From Thalassobacillus devorans MSP14 (GTDB lineage: Bacteria > Bacillota > Bacilli > Bacillales > Halobacillaceae): 64,000 nucleotides of DNA. A program made the translations under genes and the position numbers. The stretch lies in assembly GCF_000496835.1 (NCBI RefSeq), contig NZ_KI543237.1, positions 514,364 to 578,363 of the forward strand. Direction: 5' to 3'. The notes under the pieces were generated by a model, which was not told the DNA's origin, searched no databases, and saw only the letters and a program-made list of their open reading frames with translations. Positions 35,893-45,231 of this stretch are shown piece after piece. Position 1 is the first letter of the stretch; every line of letters starts with the position of its first letter.

Positions 35893-35922
35893 GGGGAGAG
35901 AAAATCTCTCCCCTATTTTATT
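35893..35922 (+). terminator. Terminator after the VWA/lipase gene
   Basis: GGGGAGAGA and TCTCTCCCC form a stem over an AAA loop, followed by TATTTTATT. Confidence 0.88.
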
Positions 35923-35941
35923 CGTAGAAAGAGGTGAGTAG

Positions 35942-36232
35942 ATGCTAGAAAAATTTTGGAGATATAACGTAAAACTCGCACCGCTTCACATATTATTAAC
36001 CATCTTATTAGTAGTTAATATACTGATGAGCGCTACTAGAGAAGATTACTTCTTCCATTACATATTAATGGCCTTACCCCAGGTATGGATATTAGCTATT
36101 ATCCCGAATTTGATATTCCTTGTTAAAAACCGTAAAGAACACGGCGCCTTTCAAGCTTTTCTAACCATAGCGCTAATACTTCCAGTTCCATATGTGTTTA
36201 TCATCCTATTGATGCGGCTTATTTACGTATAA
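35942..36232 (+). CDS. Small three-segment membrane protein
   Basis: This 96-residue protein is hydrophobic with three probable membrane segments, about 15-32, 42-60 and 72-94. AGAGGTGAG precedes the start. It follows the VWA/lipase gene after a terminator, so co-transcription is uncertain. I do not recognise the family. By position and size it could be an accessory or protection protein for the exported lipase, but there is no direct sign of that. Confidence 0.6.
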   Translation: MLEKFWRYNVKLAPLHILLTILLVVNILMSATREDYFFHYILMALPQVWILAIIPNLIFLVKNRKEHGAFQAFLTIALILPVPYVFIILLMRLIYV

Positions 36233-36748
36233 CTAACCCATAGCATCTGACACTTATCACAAAAAAAGAAGTTCCTGAAACTAAAGGACCCCTAATCTAT
36301 CAGACAAATATCAGCCCCTGAACAAACGTTACGAGAATAGCGAGGATCCCCTGAATCAACGTACCTGCTGCCTGTGTAAACCACCACGAAAGGCACCGCA
36401 GTTATTCTGAAAAGGCCTGGGAGGATAATTTTTTGACTAAAATACTTTCCTAAAATGCCCGGTGATTTAGCGGTTATAGTCATATTACTTATCTAACGCC
36501 ACACAGGGTGTCTGAACCTGGCCCAAACATTTCCATTAGAAGTATGGCACGAGTGGGTCATTTTCTTGTCCGAAGTGGATCAAAAAGATGGCAGAGGTGG
36601 ATCAAACCTATGTCATTCCACACTGAAAACTTACATATGAAAGAAACACGGATAAAGCACTACATATTTCACCAAATAGTCCTGCATTCAGTGAAGAAGA
36701 TTTTTTAAGATTTCCAACACGTAGGTTTTAAAATTTTCATTAGATACA
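36233..36748. other. Gene-poor region with decayed coding remnants
   Basis: A leftward reading of about 36300-36405 encodes a strongly hydrophobic stretch ending WWFTQAAGTLIQGILAI and onward to a stop, but no start lies in frame. This looks like the tail of a lost membrane protein. CAGGGTGTCTGAACCTGGCC at 36504 is another copy of the word at 28237. I see no intact gene. Confidence 0.45.
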
Positions 36749-36797
36749 AAAGGGGCTATCCCATAGGTCTGTAATAGACTTATAGGGCGGCCCCTTT
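36749..36797 (-). terminator. Terminator of the sulfation/capsule operon
   Basis: AAAGGGGC pairs with GCCCCTTT, with a longer inner stem (CCCATA / TATAGGG). It lies just past the aminotransferase stop and closes the long leftward polysaccharide locus. Confidence 0.8.
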
Positions 36798-36801
36798 CTC
36801 C

Positions 36802-37935
36802 TTACATTAATTTTTTAATAGTATGAATAACTCTATGTTGCTGCTCTTCCGTCATATTTGAACCTGAAGGCAGACAAAGACCATAATTGAACAAATCATC
36901 TGAATAACTGTATCCTTCCTTGTGAGAATAATATTTACTGCCCTCAAAAAGCGGTTGCAGGTGTAATGGTTTCCACACCGGACGGGCTTCGATATTTTCT
37001 TCTCCCAAAGCATGAATGATATCCATATTCGTGATACCGGCTTCCTCTGGATCAATCGTCAATGCAGTCAACCAGCGGTTCGATTTTGTACCTTCCAGTT
37101 CCGGCATAAAATCAAAGCCTGGCTGGTCTTTAAAAGCTTCGAAATAGTTTTGAAAAACCTCCCGGCGCCTAGCTACACGTTCATCCAATACTTCTAATTG
37201 AGCTCGTCCAATTCCAGCAACAATATTGCTCATTCGATAATTGTACCCCAGTTCACTATGTTGATAATGTATTGCTTGATCCCGTGCCTGGGTGGCCAGA
37301 AATCTTGATTTGTTGAGGACTTCTTTATCGTTCGAAACTAAAGCACCACCACCGGAAGTAGTAATAATTTTGTTTCCATTAAAGGAGTAGATACCAAACT
37401 TACCGAAAGATCCACTTTTTTTCCCTTTATATTCACTGCCAAGGGATTCAGCTGCATCTTCAATAATGGGAACTTCATATCGATCGCAAATCTCTTTCAA
37501 TTCATCGATTTTTGCGCTTTGCCCATATAAATTTACAATTATAACTGTTTTGGGCAGTTGACCTTTAGCCTCAGCATCCTGTAATGCTCTTTCTAAAGCC
37601 TGGGGCGACATATTCCATGTATCAGGTTCAGAATCTATAAATACCGGTTCTGCACCTTGGTACAAAATTGGGTTAGCACTTGCAATAAAAGTTAAACTTG
37701 AACAAATTACTTTATCCCCATCAGACACACCCAACAACCTTAAAGCGATGTGGATTGCAGCTGTTCCAGATGTAAGCACAGATGCACCTGCCATATTATT
37801 ATAGGCAGCTAAGTCTTTTTCAAATTGGTCAACATTATTTCCTAGCGGGGCTACCCAATTCAAGTCAAATGCCTCTTGTATGTATTTTTGTTCATTTCCA
37901 CTCATATGAGGAGAAGATAGAAAAATACGTTTCAA
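36802..37935 (-). CDS. DegT/DnrJ-family sugar aminotransferase, EpsN/PglE-like
   Basis: This 377-residue PLP enzyme has the lysine motif SFNGNKIITTSGGGAL near residue 182-197 (Lys that binds PLP), VIEDAAES and RARQ-like segments of sugar aminotransferases, and the N-terminal FLSSPHMSGNEQKYI typical of EpsN/PglE. These enzymes transaminate UDP-2-acetamido-4-keto-2,4,6-trideoxyhexose. The matching 4,6-dehydratase is the EpsC-like gene at 55482. It is the last gene of the leftward locus, three bases after cysQ. No PglD/EpsM acetyltransferase is present. Confidence 0.9.
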   Translation of the reverse strand: MKRIFLSSPHMSGNEQKYIQEAFDLNWVAPLGNNVDQFEKDLAAYNNMAGASVLTSGTAAIHIALRLLGVSDGDKVICSSLTFIASANPILYQGAEPVFIDSEPDTWNMSPQALERALQDAEAKGQLPKTVIIVNLYGQSAKIDELKEICDRYEVPIIEDAAESLGSEYKGKKSGSFGKFGIYSFNGNKIITTSGGGALVSNDKEVLNKSRFLATQARDQAIHYQHSELGYNYRMSNIVAGIGRAQLEVLDERVARRREVFQNYFEAFKDQPGFDFMPELEGTKSNRWLTALTIDPEEAGITNMDIIHALGEENIEARPVWKPLHLQPLFEGSKYYSHKEGYSYSDDLFNYGLCLPSGSNMTEEQQHRVIHTIKKLM

Positions 37936-37937
37936 GA

Positions 37938-38714
37938 TTAATCAGCCCTCCTAGCTAAAAACCATGGATTTTTTAAAACTTCTTTGTTGTAAACAAGCGG
38001 CTTTTGCTCTTCTGCTACGTTCACTGTACCGCCTGAAAGCTCTACAATCGCCTGACCTGCACCTGTATCCCATTCCATTGTCGGGGCGTAACGTGGGTAG
38101 TAATCCGCTTTCCCTTCTGCAATCAGACATAGCTTTAGGGAACTGCCGGCTGAAATTGTTTCAACTTTATCATATTCCTTTTCAAGTTCCTTAATAAATT
38201 CTTTTGTTTCCTCAGACATGTGTGAACGACTTGCCACCACTCTGGCAATAGTAGAATCTGAATCTTGTAATGGCAGCTTATTTGCTTTATTTACTTCAGC
38301 TTCCAAGGCTTTGGTCGCTTTAAATGCCCCCTTACCTTCTACAGCTGTGTAAAGTTCATCAAGAGCAGGCGCATAGACTACTCCCATTACTGGTTTGCCG
38401 TCACGAATCAGAGCAATATTAACCGTAAACTCCCCATTCTTTTTAATAAACTCTTTCGTACCGTCAATGGGGTCAACTAACCAAAATTCTTTCCATTGTT
38501 TACGTTCCTCATAAGGAAGATGTTTACCTTCTTCGCTAAGGATCGGGATATCTGGGTAGTTCGTTTGAAGAACCTCTTTAATGATTTCATGTGATCGTTG
38601 ATCAGCAAGCGTTAAGGGCGACTCATCCTCTTTATATTCCACCTCGAAGTCGGTGTTATAAATCTTCATAATTTCCTTGCCTGCTTCTAATGATGCTTCA
38701 ATTATTTTTTGCAT
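37938..38714 (-). CDS. cysQ: 3'(2'),5'-bisphosphate nucleotidase, copy 1
   Basis: This inositol-monophosphatase-family enzyme of 258 residues removes the 3' phosphate of PAP, the by-product of every sulfotransferase reaction. It shows DESPLTLADQRSHE, EEGKHLPYEE, the metal site DPIDGTKEF, and WDTGAGQAIVE. GGAGGAG lies upstream. With sat, cysC and a sulfate-type transporter around it, and sulfotransferases in the same locus, its job is probably PAP recycling. A paralogue lies at 61680. Confidence 0.93.
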   Translation of the reverse strand: MQKIIEASLEAGKEIMKIYNTDFEVEYKEDESPLTLADQRSHEIIKEVLQTNYPDIPILSEEGKHLPYEERKQWKEFWLVDPIDGTKEFIKKNGEFTVNIALIRDGKPVMGVVYAPALDELYTAVEGKGAFKATKALEAEVNKANKLPLQDSDSTIARVVASRSHMSEETKEFIKELEKEYDKVETISAGSSLKLCLIAEGKADYYPRYAPTMEWDTGAGQAIVELSGGTVNVAEEQKPLVYNKEVLKNPWFLARRAD

Positions 38715-38740
38715 AGTACTCCTCCTTGGGGGATAAGGAA

Positions 38741-38765
38741 AATCGTCAGCGAATTGCTGACGATT
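38741..38765 (-). promoter_or_regulatory. Hairpin between cysC and cysQ, copy 1
   Basis: AATCGTCAGC and GCTGACGATT form a perfect stem over a five-base loop. An equivalent hairpin with different but similar bases occurs at the same place in the second cassette (62505-62531). The T run is weak, so it may tune or process rather than end the transcript. Confidence 0.55.
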
Positions 38766-38772
38766 CCAACTA

Positions 38773-39369
38773 TTATATACAGTTATTTTTCATCAGATGG
38801 TCGATAATGGTATCAACGGATTCCTCTAAAGTTTGTTTATCCGTTTCCACTACCACTTCTGGACTATCCGGTTCTTCATAAGGAGCGTCTATACCAGTAA
38901 ACCCTTTGATTTCACCTGAACGCGCCTTCTGATAAAGACCTTTTGGATCACGTTTCTCACACTCTTCCAAGGAACATTTTACGAAAACCTCAATAAATTC
39001 ACCCTCTCCCAGCAACTCTCGTACTTGGTCACGATCTTCACGGTAAGGGGATATAAATGCAGTTAATGTTACTAAGCCGGCATCGTTCATCAGCTTTGCA
39101 ACTTCACCGATACGACGTATATTTTCCTTACGATCTTCCGGACTGAAACCTAAGTTTTTATTAAGCCCATGTCTGATGTTATCTCCATCTAAACGATAAG
39201 AACGGATGCCACGTTCATGTAGTGCATTTTCTAATGCTACTGATACAGTGGACTTTCCAGAACCAGAAAGACCTGTAAACCAAAGTACCGGACTTTTATG
39301 ATTATTCATTTGTTGGCGTTCTTCTTTATTAACAGTTGATTCATGCCAGGTAATGTTGGAAGACTTCAT
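38773..39369 (-). CDS. cysC: Adenylylsulfate kinase, copy 1
   Basis: This 198-residue APS kinase makes PAPS from APS and ATP. The P-loop GLSGSGKS is at 33-40, and the APS-binding [20 protein letters not shown] follows; ends with the GIDAPYE region. It lies 15 bases after the transporter gene on the same strand. No PAPS reductase gene is present in the window, so the PAPS is more likely used for sulfation than for cysteine synthesis. Second copy at 62537. Confidence 0.95.
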   Translation of the reverse strand: MKSSNITWHESTVNKEERQQMNNHKSPVLWFTGLSGSGKSTVSVALENALHERGIRSYRLDGDNIRHGLNKNLGFSPEDRKENIRRIGEVAKLMNDAGLVTLTAFISPYREDRDQVRELLGEGEFIEVFVKCSLEECEKRDPKGLYQKARSGEIKGFTGIDAPYEEPDSPEVVVETDKQTLEESVDTIIDHLMKNNCI

Positions 39370-39384
39370 TAATAACCACTCCTT

Positions 39385-41160
39385 CTAAATAAATTTATAA
39401 TAAACAATCAGGACAGTTGAAATCATTACGATCAATGTCAGGGGAAAACCAGCTTTAATATAATCTTTAAAAGAGTATCCCCCTGGCCCGTATACAATCA
39501 AATTAGTCTGATAACCAATTGGAGATAAAAAGCTGGCAGAGGCAGCTACCGCTACCAAAACAGCTACCCCCATCGGTTCAATCCCTGTGTTGATAGCAAT
39601 CTCATAACCGATAGGAAACATGATTACTGCAGCAGCATTATTGGTAATTAATTCGGTAAACAAGTTAGTTAAAACATAAATAGTTATCAAAATAGCTAAT
39701 AACCCAAGCGGTTCTAATACGGAAACCACTTCCTTAGCTATCCAATTTGCAGTACCAGTCTGGATGATAACATTACCAATTCCTAACGCACTCGCAATAA
39801 GTAACAGGACTTGAAATTGTACAGAAGCCTTTGCTTCCCTGGTTGATATAACCTTAGTTGCGATTAATATTCCTACAGTAATTACCATTGCTTTAAAAAT
39901 AGATAATAAACCAAAAGTTACTAAACTAATCATGCTTATCAAAAGCAGGAGAGAGAACCAACCTTTTCTCTCATTCTCCTGAAATTTTTCATTTTCTATG
40001 GGAGTAGTAAGATAAAAATCATTTTTATCCTCTAAATTACTCTCAAAATCAGGGCCTGTAATTAAAAGCATTAAATCACCTGACTTAGGGATAATATCCC
40101 CAATTTTACCCTGGACCCTTTCATCATTTCTATGGACAGCAAGGACACCAGCATCATATTTTTTCCGAAAACGACTTTCTTTTATGCTTTTTCCTAATAA
40201 GGAAGACTGATGGGAAACTACCACTTCTACTAATTGGTTATTCCCATTACTAATATGATCTAATGTTAAGTCAGTCCCTGTATCCAGCTTCAGACCCTTA
40301 CGCTTCTGTAGATCAGCAATGGTAGAAATCATACCGGAGAATATTAACCGGTCACCATTAAGCACCTTAGTTTCACCAGTAACTGGTGAAATCCTATTGT
40401 TTTCCCGGATTATTTCAATTAAATAAAGCCCTTTTAGATTGCGCAACTGGGCATGTTCAACCGTTTCTCCTTTGTATGGAAAATCATCCATTACTACCAT
40501 TTCACTTAAATAATCTTTTGTATTTTCTCGCACTTTTTCTATTAAGCTTTTATAATCCGGCAATAGATGGTGTCCAATTAAAATTAAATAAACCAGCCCT
40601 ATTATGGTAATAGGAATCCCCACCCAGGCCAGTTCAAAAAAAGAAAAGCCTTCTTCTCCAAAATCAAGCAGTAATCCATGAACGACCAGATTAGTAGAAG
40701 TCCCCATTAACGTGATAGTCCCCCCTAATATAGCTGCATAAGACAGGGGAATGAGAAACTTTGAAGGGGAAATGTTATGGTCCGAAGCCCACTTACGGAT
40801 AATAGGTGTCAACGTAACGACGATGGGGGTATTATTTAAGAACCCGGAAAAGCCTGATATAGGCACTAGCAGCCGAAACATTGCACCTCTTCGTGACCGG
40901 GCTTTTTTTAATAACGAGGAAACCAGCCGCTCTACTAAACCGCTGCGCTCAAAAACTCTTGCGACAATAAATAATAGTCCGATTGTCAGCATACCCTCAT
41001 TGGAGAAACCAACAAGCGCCTCTTCCGTGCTCACAATACCCGTTATAATAAAAAAGAACAGCGTAAAGAAAACAAGTAGGTCTGGCCGGGCTATTTCAAA
41101 AAATAGACCGACCAGCATGAAGATAATCGCGATTATCACGATGATCATTTCTGCATTCAT
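39385..41160 (-). CDS. DASS/SLC13-family anion transporter with RCK_C domains, copy 1
   Basis: This 591-residue polytopic protein belongs to the divalent anion/sodium symporter family with two TrkA_C (RCK_C) domains in the central loop (about 205-380, including GLKLDTGTDLTL and IIPKSGDLMLLITGP). N- and C-terminal halves carry the membrane segments and conserved SNEGMLTIG and [17 protein letters not shown] motifs. Because it sits between sat and cysC it is probably the sulfate importer, though the family also carries other anions. It is 12 bases downstream of sat. Confidence 0.88.
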   Translation of the reverse strand: MNAEMIIVIIAIIFMLVGLFFEIARPDLLVFFTLFFFIITGIVSTEEALVGFSNEGMLTIGLLFIVARVFERSGLVERLVSSLLKKARSRRGAMFRLLVPISGFSGFLNNTPIVVTLTPIIRKWASDHNISPSKFLIPLSYAAILGGTITLMGTSTNLVVHGLLLDFGEEGFSFFELAWVGIPITIIGLVYLILIGHHLLPDYKSLIEKVRENTKDYLSEMVVMDDFPYKGETVEHAQLRNLKGLYLIEIIRENNRISPVTGETKVLNGDRLIFSGMISTIADLQKRKGLKLDTGTDLTLDHISNGNNQLVEVVVSHQSSLLGKSIKESRFRKKYDAGVLAVHRNDERVQGKIGDIIPKSGDLMLLITGPDFESNLEDKNDFYLTTPIENEKFQENERKGWFSLLLLISMISLVTFGLLSIFKAMVITVGILIATKVISTREAKASVQFQVLLLIASALGIGNVIIQTGTANWIAKEVVSVLEPLGLLAILITIYVLTNLFTELITNNAAAVIMFPIGYEIAINTGIEPMGVAVLVAVAASASFLSPIGYQTNLIVYGPGGYSFKDYIKAGFPLTLIVMISTVLIVYYKFI

Positions 41161-41172
41161 TATTTATCTCCC

Positions 41173-42330
41173 TCAGCTTGTTGGCTGCTTCATTCCTTTG
41201 ATCAGGACATCTGCAACTTCTGGACGTGAAAACTCTTTCGGAGGTCTTTCCCCGTTACGAAGCAATTCACGAACTTTCGTACCGCTTAAGTGGACATGGT
41301 TTTCCTTGTCGTGCGGGCAAGTTTTTGCTGAAGCCATATTTTCACATACTGTACAATAGAAAGCATGTTCAAACTTGAAAATGTTGATTCCAAGCTCTTC
41401 TTCATATTCGGCGATTAAATCCTGTGCGTCGTAAGTGCCATAATAATCACCTACACCAGCATGGTCACGCCCAACAATAAAGTGGGTGCAGCCATAGTTC
41501 TTGCGCACAATCGCATGTAGAATCGCCTCGCGAGGTCCTGCATATCGCATTGCTGCTGGATAAATGACGAGTCGGACCCGATCATCTACATAATAATTTT
41601 TCAAGATAACTTCATAGCTTTCCATACGAACATCAGCCGGGATATCATCCGATTTTGTTTCCCCTACAAGTGGGTTTAATAAAAGTCCATCTACTGCTTC
41701 AAGAGCAGTCTTTTGAATATGCTCGTGAGCCCGGTGAACTGGATTACGTGTCTGAAAGCCAACAATGGTCTTCCATCCAAGGTCGTCAAACATTTGACGT
41801 GTTTCTGCCGGATCCATATAGTAATCCTCAAAACGACTGTGATCCGGTCGATTAAGCAATGTAATCGGTCCGCCTATATAGACGTTTCCTTTATCATATA
41901 TTTTTTTGACGCCAGGATGTGCTTCTTCGATCGTGCCGTAGACATATTGCGCTTCCAATTCCTTATCATACGTATACTTTTCTTCTACCTGAATCGTTCC
42001 ATATATCACACCGTCTTCGCCTGCCAGTGCTACTTCTTCGCCGGTTTCGATTTCTTCCGCCTGGTCTTCTGTGACAGGCAATGTAATTGGGATACTCCAA
42101 ATATTGCCGTCACTTAAGCGAAGCTCTTTGACGACTCGTTCATAATCTTTTTGACCCATAAACCCTTCCAGTGGACTGAAACCACCTATACCTATCAGTT
42201 CAAGATCAGAGATAACCCATGGGTTTGCTGTAATTTGCTTTAAAGATTTTGCATTTTCTACAGCTTTTTCTTTTTCCTGTTTACTAAGTTCGCGGTTTAC
42301 TAGTTTTCCACCGTGTGGTTGATTTGTCAT
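41173..42330 (-). CDS. sat: Sulfate adenylyltransferase (ATP sulfurylase)
   Basis: This 385-residue enzyme makes APS from sulfate and ATP. Catalytic motifs are present: [30 protein letters not shown] and the C-terminal SGTKVRELL. The cysteine cluster [15 protein letters not shown] is also typical. It starts the sat-transporter-cysC-cysQ-aminotransferase part of the locus. A second copy presumably lies beyond the right edge next to the second transporter, but I cannot see it. The start has TTAGGAG. Confidence 0.95.
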   Translation of the reverse strand: MTNQPHGGKLVNRELSKQEKEKAVENAKSLKQITANPWVISDLELIGIGGFSPLEGFMGQKDYERVVKELRLSDGNIWSIPITLPVTEDQAEEIETGEEVALAGEDGVIYGTIQVEEKYTYDKELEAQYVYGTIEEAHPGVKKIYDKGNVYIGGPITLLNRPDHSRFEDYYMDPAETRQMFDDLGWKTIVGFQTRNPVHRAHEHIQKTALEAVDGLLLNPLVGETKSDDIPADVRMESYEVILKNYYVDDRVRLVIYPAAMRYAGPREAILHAIVRKNYGCTHFIVGRDHAGVGDYYGTYDAQDLIAEYEEELGINIFKFEHAFYCTVCENMASAKTCPHDKENHVHLSGTKVRELLRNGERPPKEFSRPEVADVLIKGMKQPTS

Positions 42331-42349
42331 TTTAACACTCCTAAATTTA

Positions 42350-42961
42350 CTAAAATATAGTTTTGAAAATATAATAAATATCCTTAAAAAAAGAATAATT
42401 ATAGATATAGTTTTTATTCATCTCCGTTTTGTGAGGGTAGATGACGTCATTGTTATACTTTTCCGGATCTTGCTGGTTAGCTAATATTTCTTCTTCGTTT
42501 CGATAGTACAAAGTTGCAGGGCCCGTGATGCCTGGCCTGATTGAAAGCACAATACGATCTTCCCCTTGCAATTGGTCAGCATAACCTTCCACATCGGGCC
42601 TTGGGCCAACGAAACTCATGTCACCTATAAATACATTGAAAAGCTGCGGCAGTTCATCAATTTTTAATTTCCTGAATATCTTACCGCTTTTGGTAATGCG
42701 AACATCATCTGATGTGGTAACCGTCGAGTTCTGGTTCGGCACTTTCTTCATTGTTTTAATTTTAATTACTCGAAATGCTTTTCCCATCATGCCAATCCGT
42801 TTCTGAACAAAAAATCCACTGCTTTTTGTTTCAATTGCTGCGATGATGTAGGCAATCAGAATAAGCCAGCCAAACAAAAACAAACCAATAAAAGAAAATA
42901 ATAGATCGAATGAACGTTTGATATCTTTATGCTTTTGCGACATATTCTTTCCCATAACCAT
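42350..42961 (-). CDS. Undecaprenyl-phosphate sugar transferase, PglC/EpsL-like
   Basis: This 203-residue monotopic phosphoglycosyl transferase has the re-entrant helix region near 15-45, [27 protein letters not shown] with the catalytic Asp-Glu pair, and GPRPDVEGY. It starts the chain by moving a sugar-phosphate onto undecaprenyl phosphate; PglC and EpsL use di-N-acetylbacillosamine or similar. The start is uncertain: ATG at 42961 overlaps the upstream gene, and ATG at 42943 (MSQKHKDIK) is equally plausible. Confidence 0.9.
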   Translation of the reverse strand: MVMGKNMSQKHKDIKRSFDLLFSFIGLFLFGWLILIAYIIAAIETKSSGFFVQKRIGMMGKAFRVIKIKTMKKVPNQNSTVTTSDDVRITKSGKIFRKLKIDELPQLFNVFIGDMSFVGPRPDVEGYADQLQGEDRIVLSIRPGITGPATLYYRNEEEILANQQDPEKYNNDVIYPHKTEMNKNYIYNYSFFKDIYYIFKTIF

Positions 42962-43808
42962 GCTTCTCCAGTGTTGGGTTTGTTATAGAATGGATACTTT
43001 CTAACAGATCACTTTCATTAAGCTTTTGTAAGCCTTTACCGACACTTTTGTTATTTATGTCAGCAGTAATTGACTCCAGCGTATCATTGTTATATGCAAT
43101 TCCTAAAAAGTCACAGATTTTTGCGATTTCCTCCGCTGGTCTGGCTGTCAACTCTTCATAATAAACGGTATATACTTGCTCTTCCGGGATATTGCCGAAG
43201 GATTCTTCCGCTTTATCTACACATGCTTTCCATTGAAGAGCACATACTTGTTCTAAAGAATACCTTTCTTGGGCTTGTTCCATACGGTTGAACTTAGGCC
43301 CCCAATAAGCCAGCCGTTTTTCCCGGGATGCCAATTTATATACCCGGTTCCAAAGATAGCGGAAGCCATAAATAGGAAGATCGGATTTAGGAACGAATTG
43401 CAGCTTTTTGGAAATATAAGATGGGTCAAGCGAAGCGGTCCACCGCTTTTTAGCTGATTCCACTACATCTCTTCCATCCCGTATGATGTGGATATATTTT
43501 GCTTCAGGAAAAACTTCATAAACAAAATCGACCCTTAGGGAATTTGCGCAAGTCTTTTCTACTAGATGGGTAGTAGGGGCTGCGTTTGCCATCTTGTCGA
43601 ATTCTTTCCTGATATACCGTTTGACCCGTTCTGTCGCAAGTCCGGCATCAAATTCATCATTCGGATAGGTCACATTATGGTGTCTCCATATATAGTTGAT
43701 TTCATCACACGGCCAAGTGTTTACTCCATTTATCTGCGTGAGTGTATCCCTCAGCATATTCGTGCCAGACCGTCCTGCTCCTATAATGATTACGGGTGTG
43801 TATGTCAT
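42927..43808 (-). CDS. Sulfotransferase
   Basis: This 293-residue protein of the PAPS-dependent sulfotransferase fold has the 5'-phosphosulfate loop GAGRSGTNMLRDTL (8-21) and the 3'-phosphate motif YIHIIRDGRDVVESAKKRW near 108, plus VYYEELTARPAEEI near 224. It probably sulfates a sugar or a related polymer in this locus; PAPS is provided by sat and cysC downstream. Its ATG overlaps the GT4 stop by four bases, showing tight coupling. Confidence 0.9.
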   Translation of the reverse strand: MTYTPVIIIGAGRSGTNMLRDTLTQINGVNTWPCDEINYIWRHHNVTYPNDEFDAGLATERVKRYIRKEFDKMANAAPTTHLVEKTCANSLRVDFVYEVFPEAKYIHIIRDGRDVVESAKKRWTASLDPSYISKKLQFVPKSDLPIYGFRYLWNRVYKLASREKRLAYWGPKFNRMEQAQERYSLEQVCALQWKACVDKAEESFGNIPEEQVYTVYYEELTARPAEEIAKICDFLGIAYNNDTLESITADINNKSVGKGLQKLNESDLLESIHSITNPTLEKHGYGKEYVAKA

Positions 43809-45067
43809 TTGCGCCCCTCCTTATTTTGGGTATGTAATGTTTCGAACAAGTCTATAATCTCAGCTGTTGTTTCTTCACGGGATATATTATTTTCAACATA
43901 ATTAAGACCGTTTCGCCCCATCTGATCAATCAGGCTCCTGTCATGATAGATGGTTAATATAGCCTCTTTTAATGCGTTGCTATCCTCCGGAGGAACAGCA
44001 ATTCCTGCCTCATTGTCTCTTATTATATTGGTAAGTTCACTATCTATATCAAACGAACTTACTACTGGTCTTGCAGCAGACATGATGCTCCAGGTCTTGC
44101 TCGGAAATCCGTTCTCTGAAGTTCCTGCTTGTCCAATCACAATACTGATATCTCCGATACTATAAGCTAATGATGCTTTATCGAGCGGTACCAATGGATA
44201 CATCTTTACGTTTTGTGCATTCAGCTTCTCTCTGTGACGTTGGATTGCCTCTTTCCTTGACCCTTCCCCAAATATTAAAAATTCGATATCAGGATAACTC
44301 TCTAATTTTTTCGCTGCTTCAATAAAAGTTTCCAGGTTATGGGGATACCCTATATTTCCGCAATAAGTGACATAGAACTTGTCCTTGTCTAACCCCAGCT
44401 CTTGAAACAATTCATTATTTTCCCGCTTTACGTAATTGACCTGGCTCGTATCAATCCAATTATAAATGGTGGATATTTTTTCAGGATTCAACTTATCCTC
44501 TTGCAAATGATAGTTTTTAAATTTGTTTGATATAGCAATGGTATGTGTACTGGTTTTTACAGTAAATGTTTCAAGTGTTCTTATAACTTTCTTCATTAAA
44601 GTCTTAAGAAGCCAATTTCCTATTTTACTGTCCTTTTTTATAGACTTAGAAATGATATCCTGTTCCCAATAAACGACTGGGACCTTCTTGGTTTTACCTA
44701 AAATGGAACCAAGCGGACCAATGAATGGCGGCATTGAAATCGTCATGATTAAGTCCGGATTCTTAGAAGCCAGGCCTTTCCTGTACATCCCCAGAAAAAC
44801 AAACAATGCTTTGACGATCCGTCTCGGGAAACTCTTTTCTTCAATTGGAACATCTATTCTTCTGATAGCTAATGATCCGTCCTGAGCAACTTCATTTTTC
44901 TTTGCTTTATATTCTCTTTTAACTTTCTCATCTACTTTAACCGGAAAGGGAGTGATCATCTCTACTTGATGACCCGCAGCAATCAGATCATCAACTAAAT
45001 CTTTGGCCAGTCTTGTTCCTCCTGCAACTTCCGGGAAATAGTTGGGTCGTAACATTAAAATTTTCAT
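43805..45067 (-). CDS. Family 4 glycosyltransferase (WbuB-like)
   Basis: This GT-B enzyme of 420 residues has the N-terminal PNYFPEVAGGTRLAKDL, and C-terminal nucleotide-sugar region GYPHNLETFIEAAKKL, FGEGSRKEAI, and GIAVPPEDSNAL with the glutamate typical of retaining GT4 enzymes. It resembles WbuB, which adds L-FucNAc; that would suit the FucNAc pathway here. The next two genes are a sulfotransferase and the phosphosugar transferase. The upstream 165-base gap to Wzx holds no gene. Confidence 0.9.
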   Translation of the reverse strand: MKILMLRPNYFPEVAGGTRLAKDLVDDLIAAGHQVEMITPFPVKVDEKVKREYKAKKNEVAQDGSLAIRRIDVPIEEKSFPRRIVKALFVFLGMYRKGLASKNPDLIMTISMPPFIGPLGSILGKTKKVPVVYWEQDIISKSIKKDSKIGNWLLKTLMKKVIRTLETFTVKTSTHTIAISNKFKNYHLQEDKLNPEKISTIYNWIDTSQVNYVKRENNELFQELGLDKDKFYVTYCGNIGYPHNLETFIEAAKKLESYPDIEFLIFGEGSRKEAIQRHREKLNAQNVKMYPLVPLDKASLAYSIGDISIVIGQAGTSENGFPSKTWSIMSAARPVVSSFDIDSELTNIIRDNEAGIAVPPEDSNALKEAILTIYHDRSLIDQMGRNGLNYVENNISREETTAEIIDLFETLHTQNKEGRK

Positions 45068-45231
45068 TGCTATTACTCCCTTGGATAATATGAATGTTGA
45101 TGGGTAAATTCTTTATCAGCCTTTGTGTAACATTAAAAGGATACTATCTTATCGCCTAATCCAGGTGGCATCCTGATTTTATCAATCCTGGTTGTCTTAA
45201 TAAACCTGATTATTCGTAATTTTGCTAAACT

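Noticed and set aside
36292-36483. 63-codon minus-strand frame
   Set aside because: It lacks a ribosome site and any family features; the hydrophobic tail in the other frame is a better explanation of the sequence.
36802-42330. Assimilatory sulfate reduction operon
   Set aside because: No PAPS reductase, sulfite reductase or sirohaem genes are present, and polysaccharide genes are interleaved.
42331-42349. Riboswitch or T-box upstream of sat or the sulfate genes
   Set aside because: Genes are packed with gaps of a few tens of bases, too short for such leaders.
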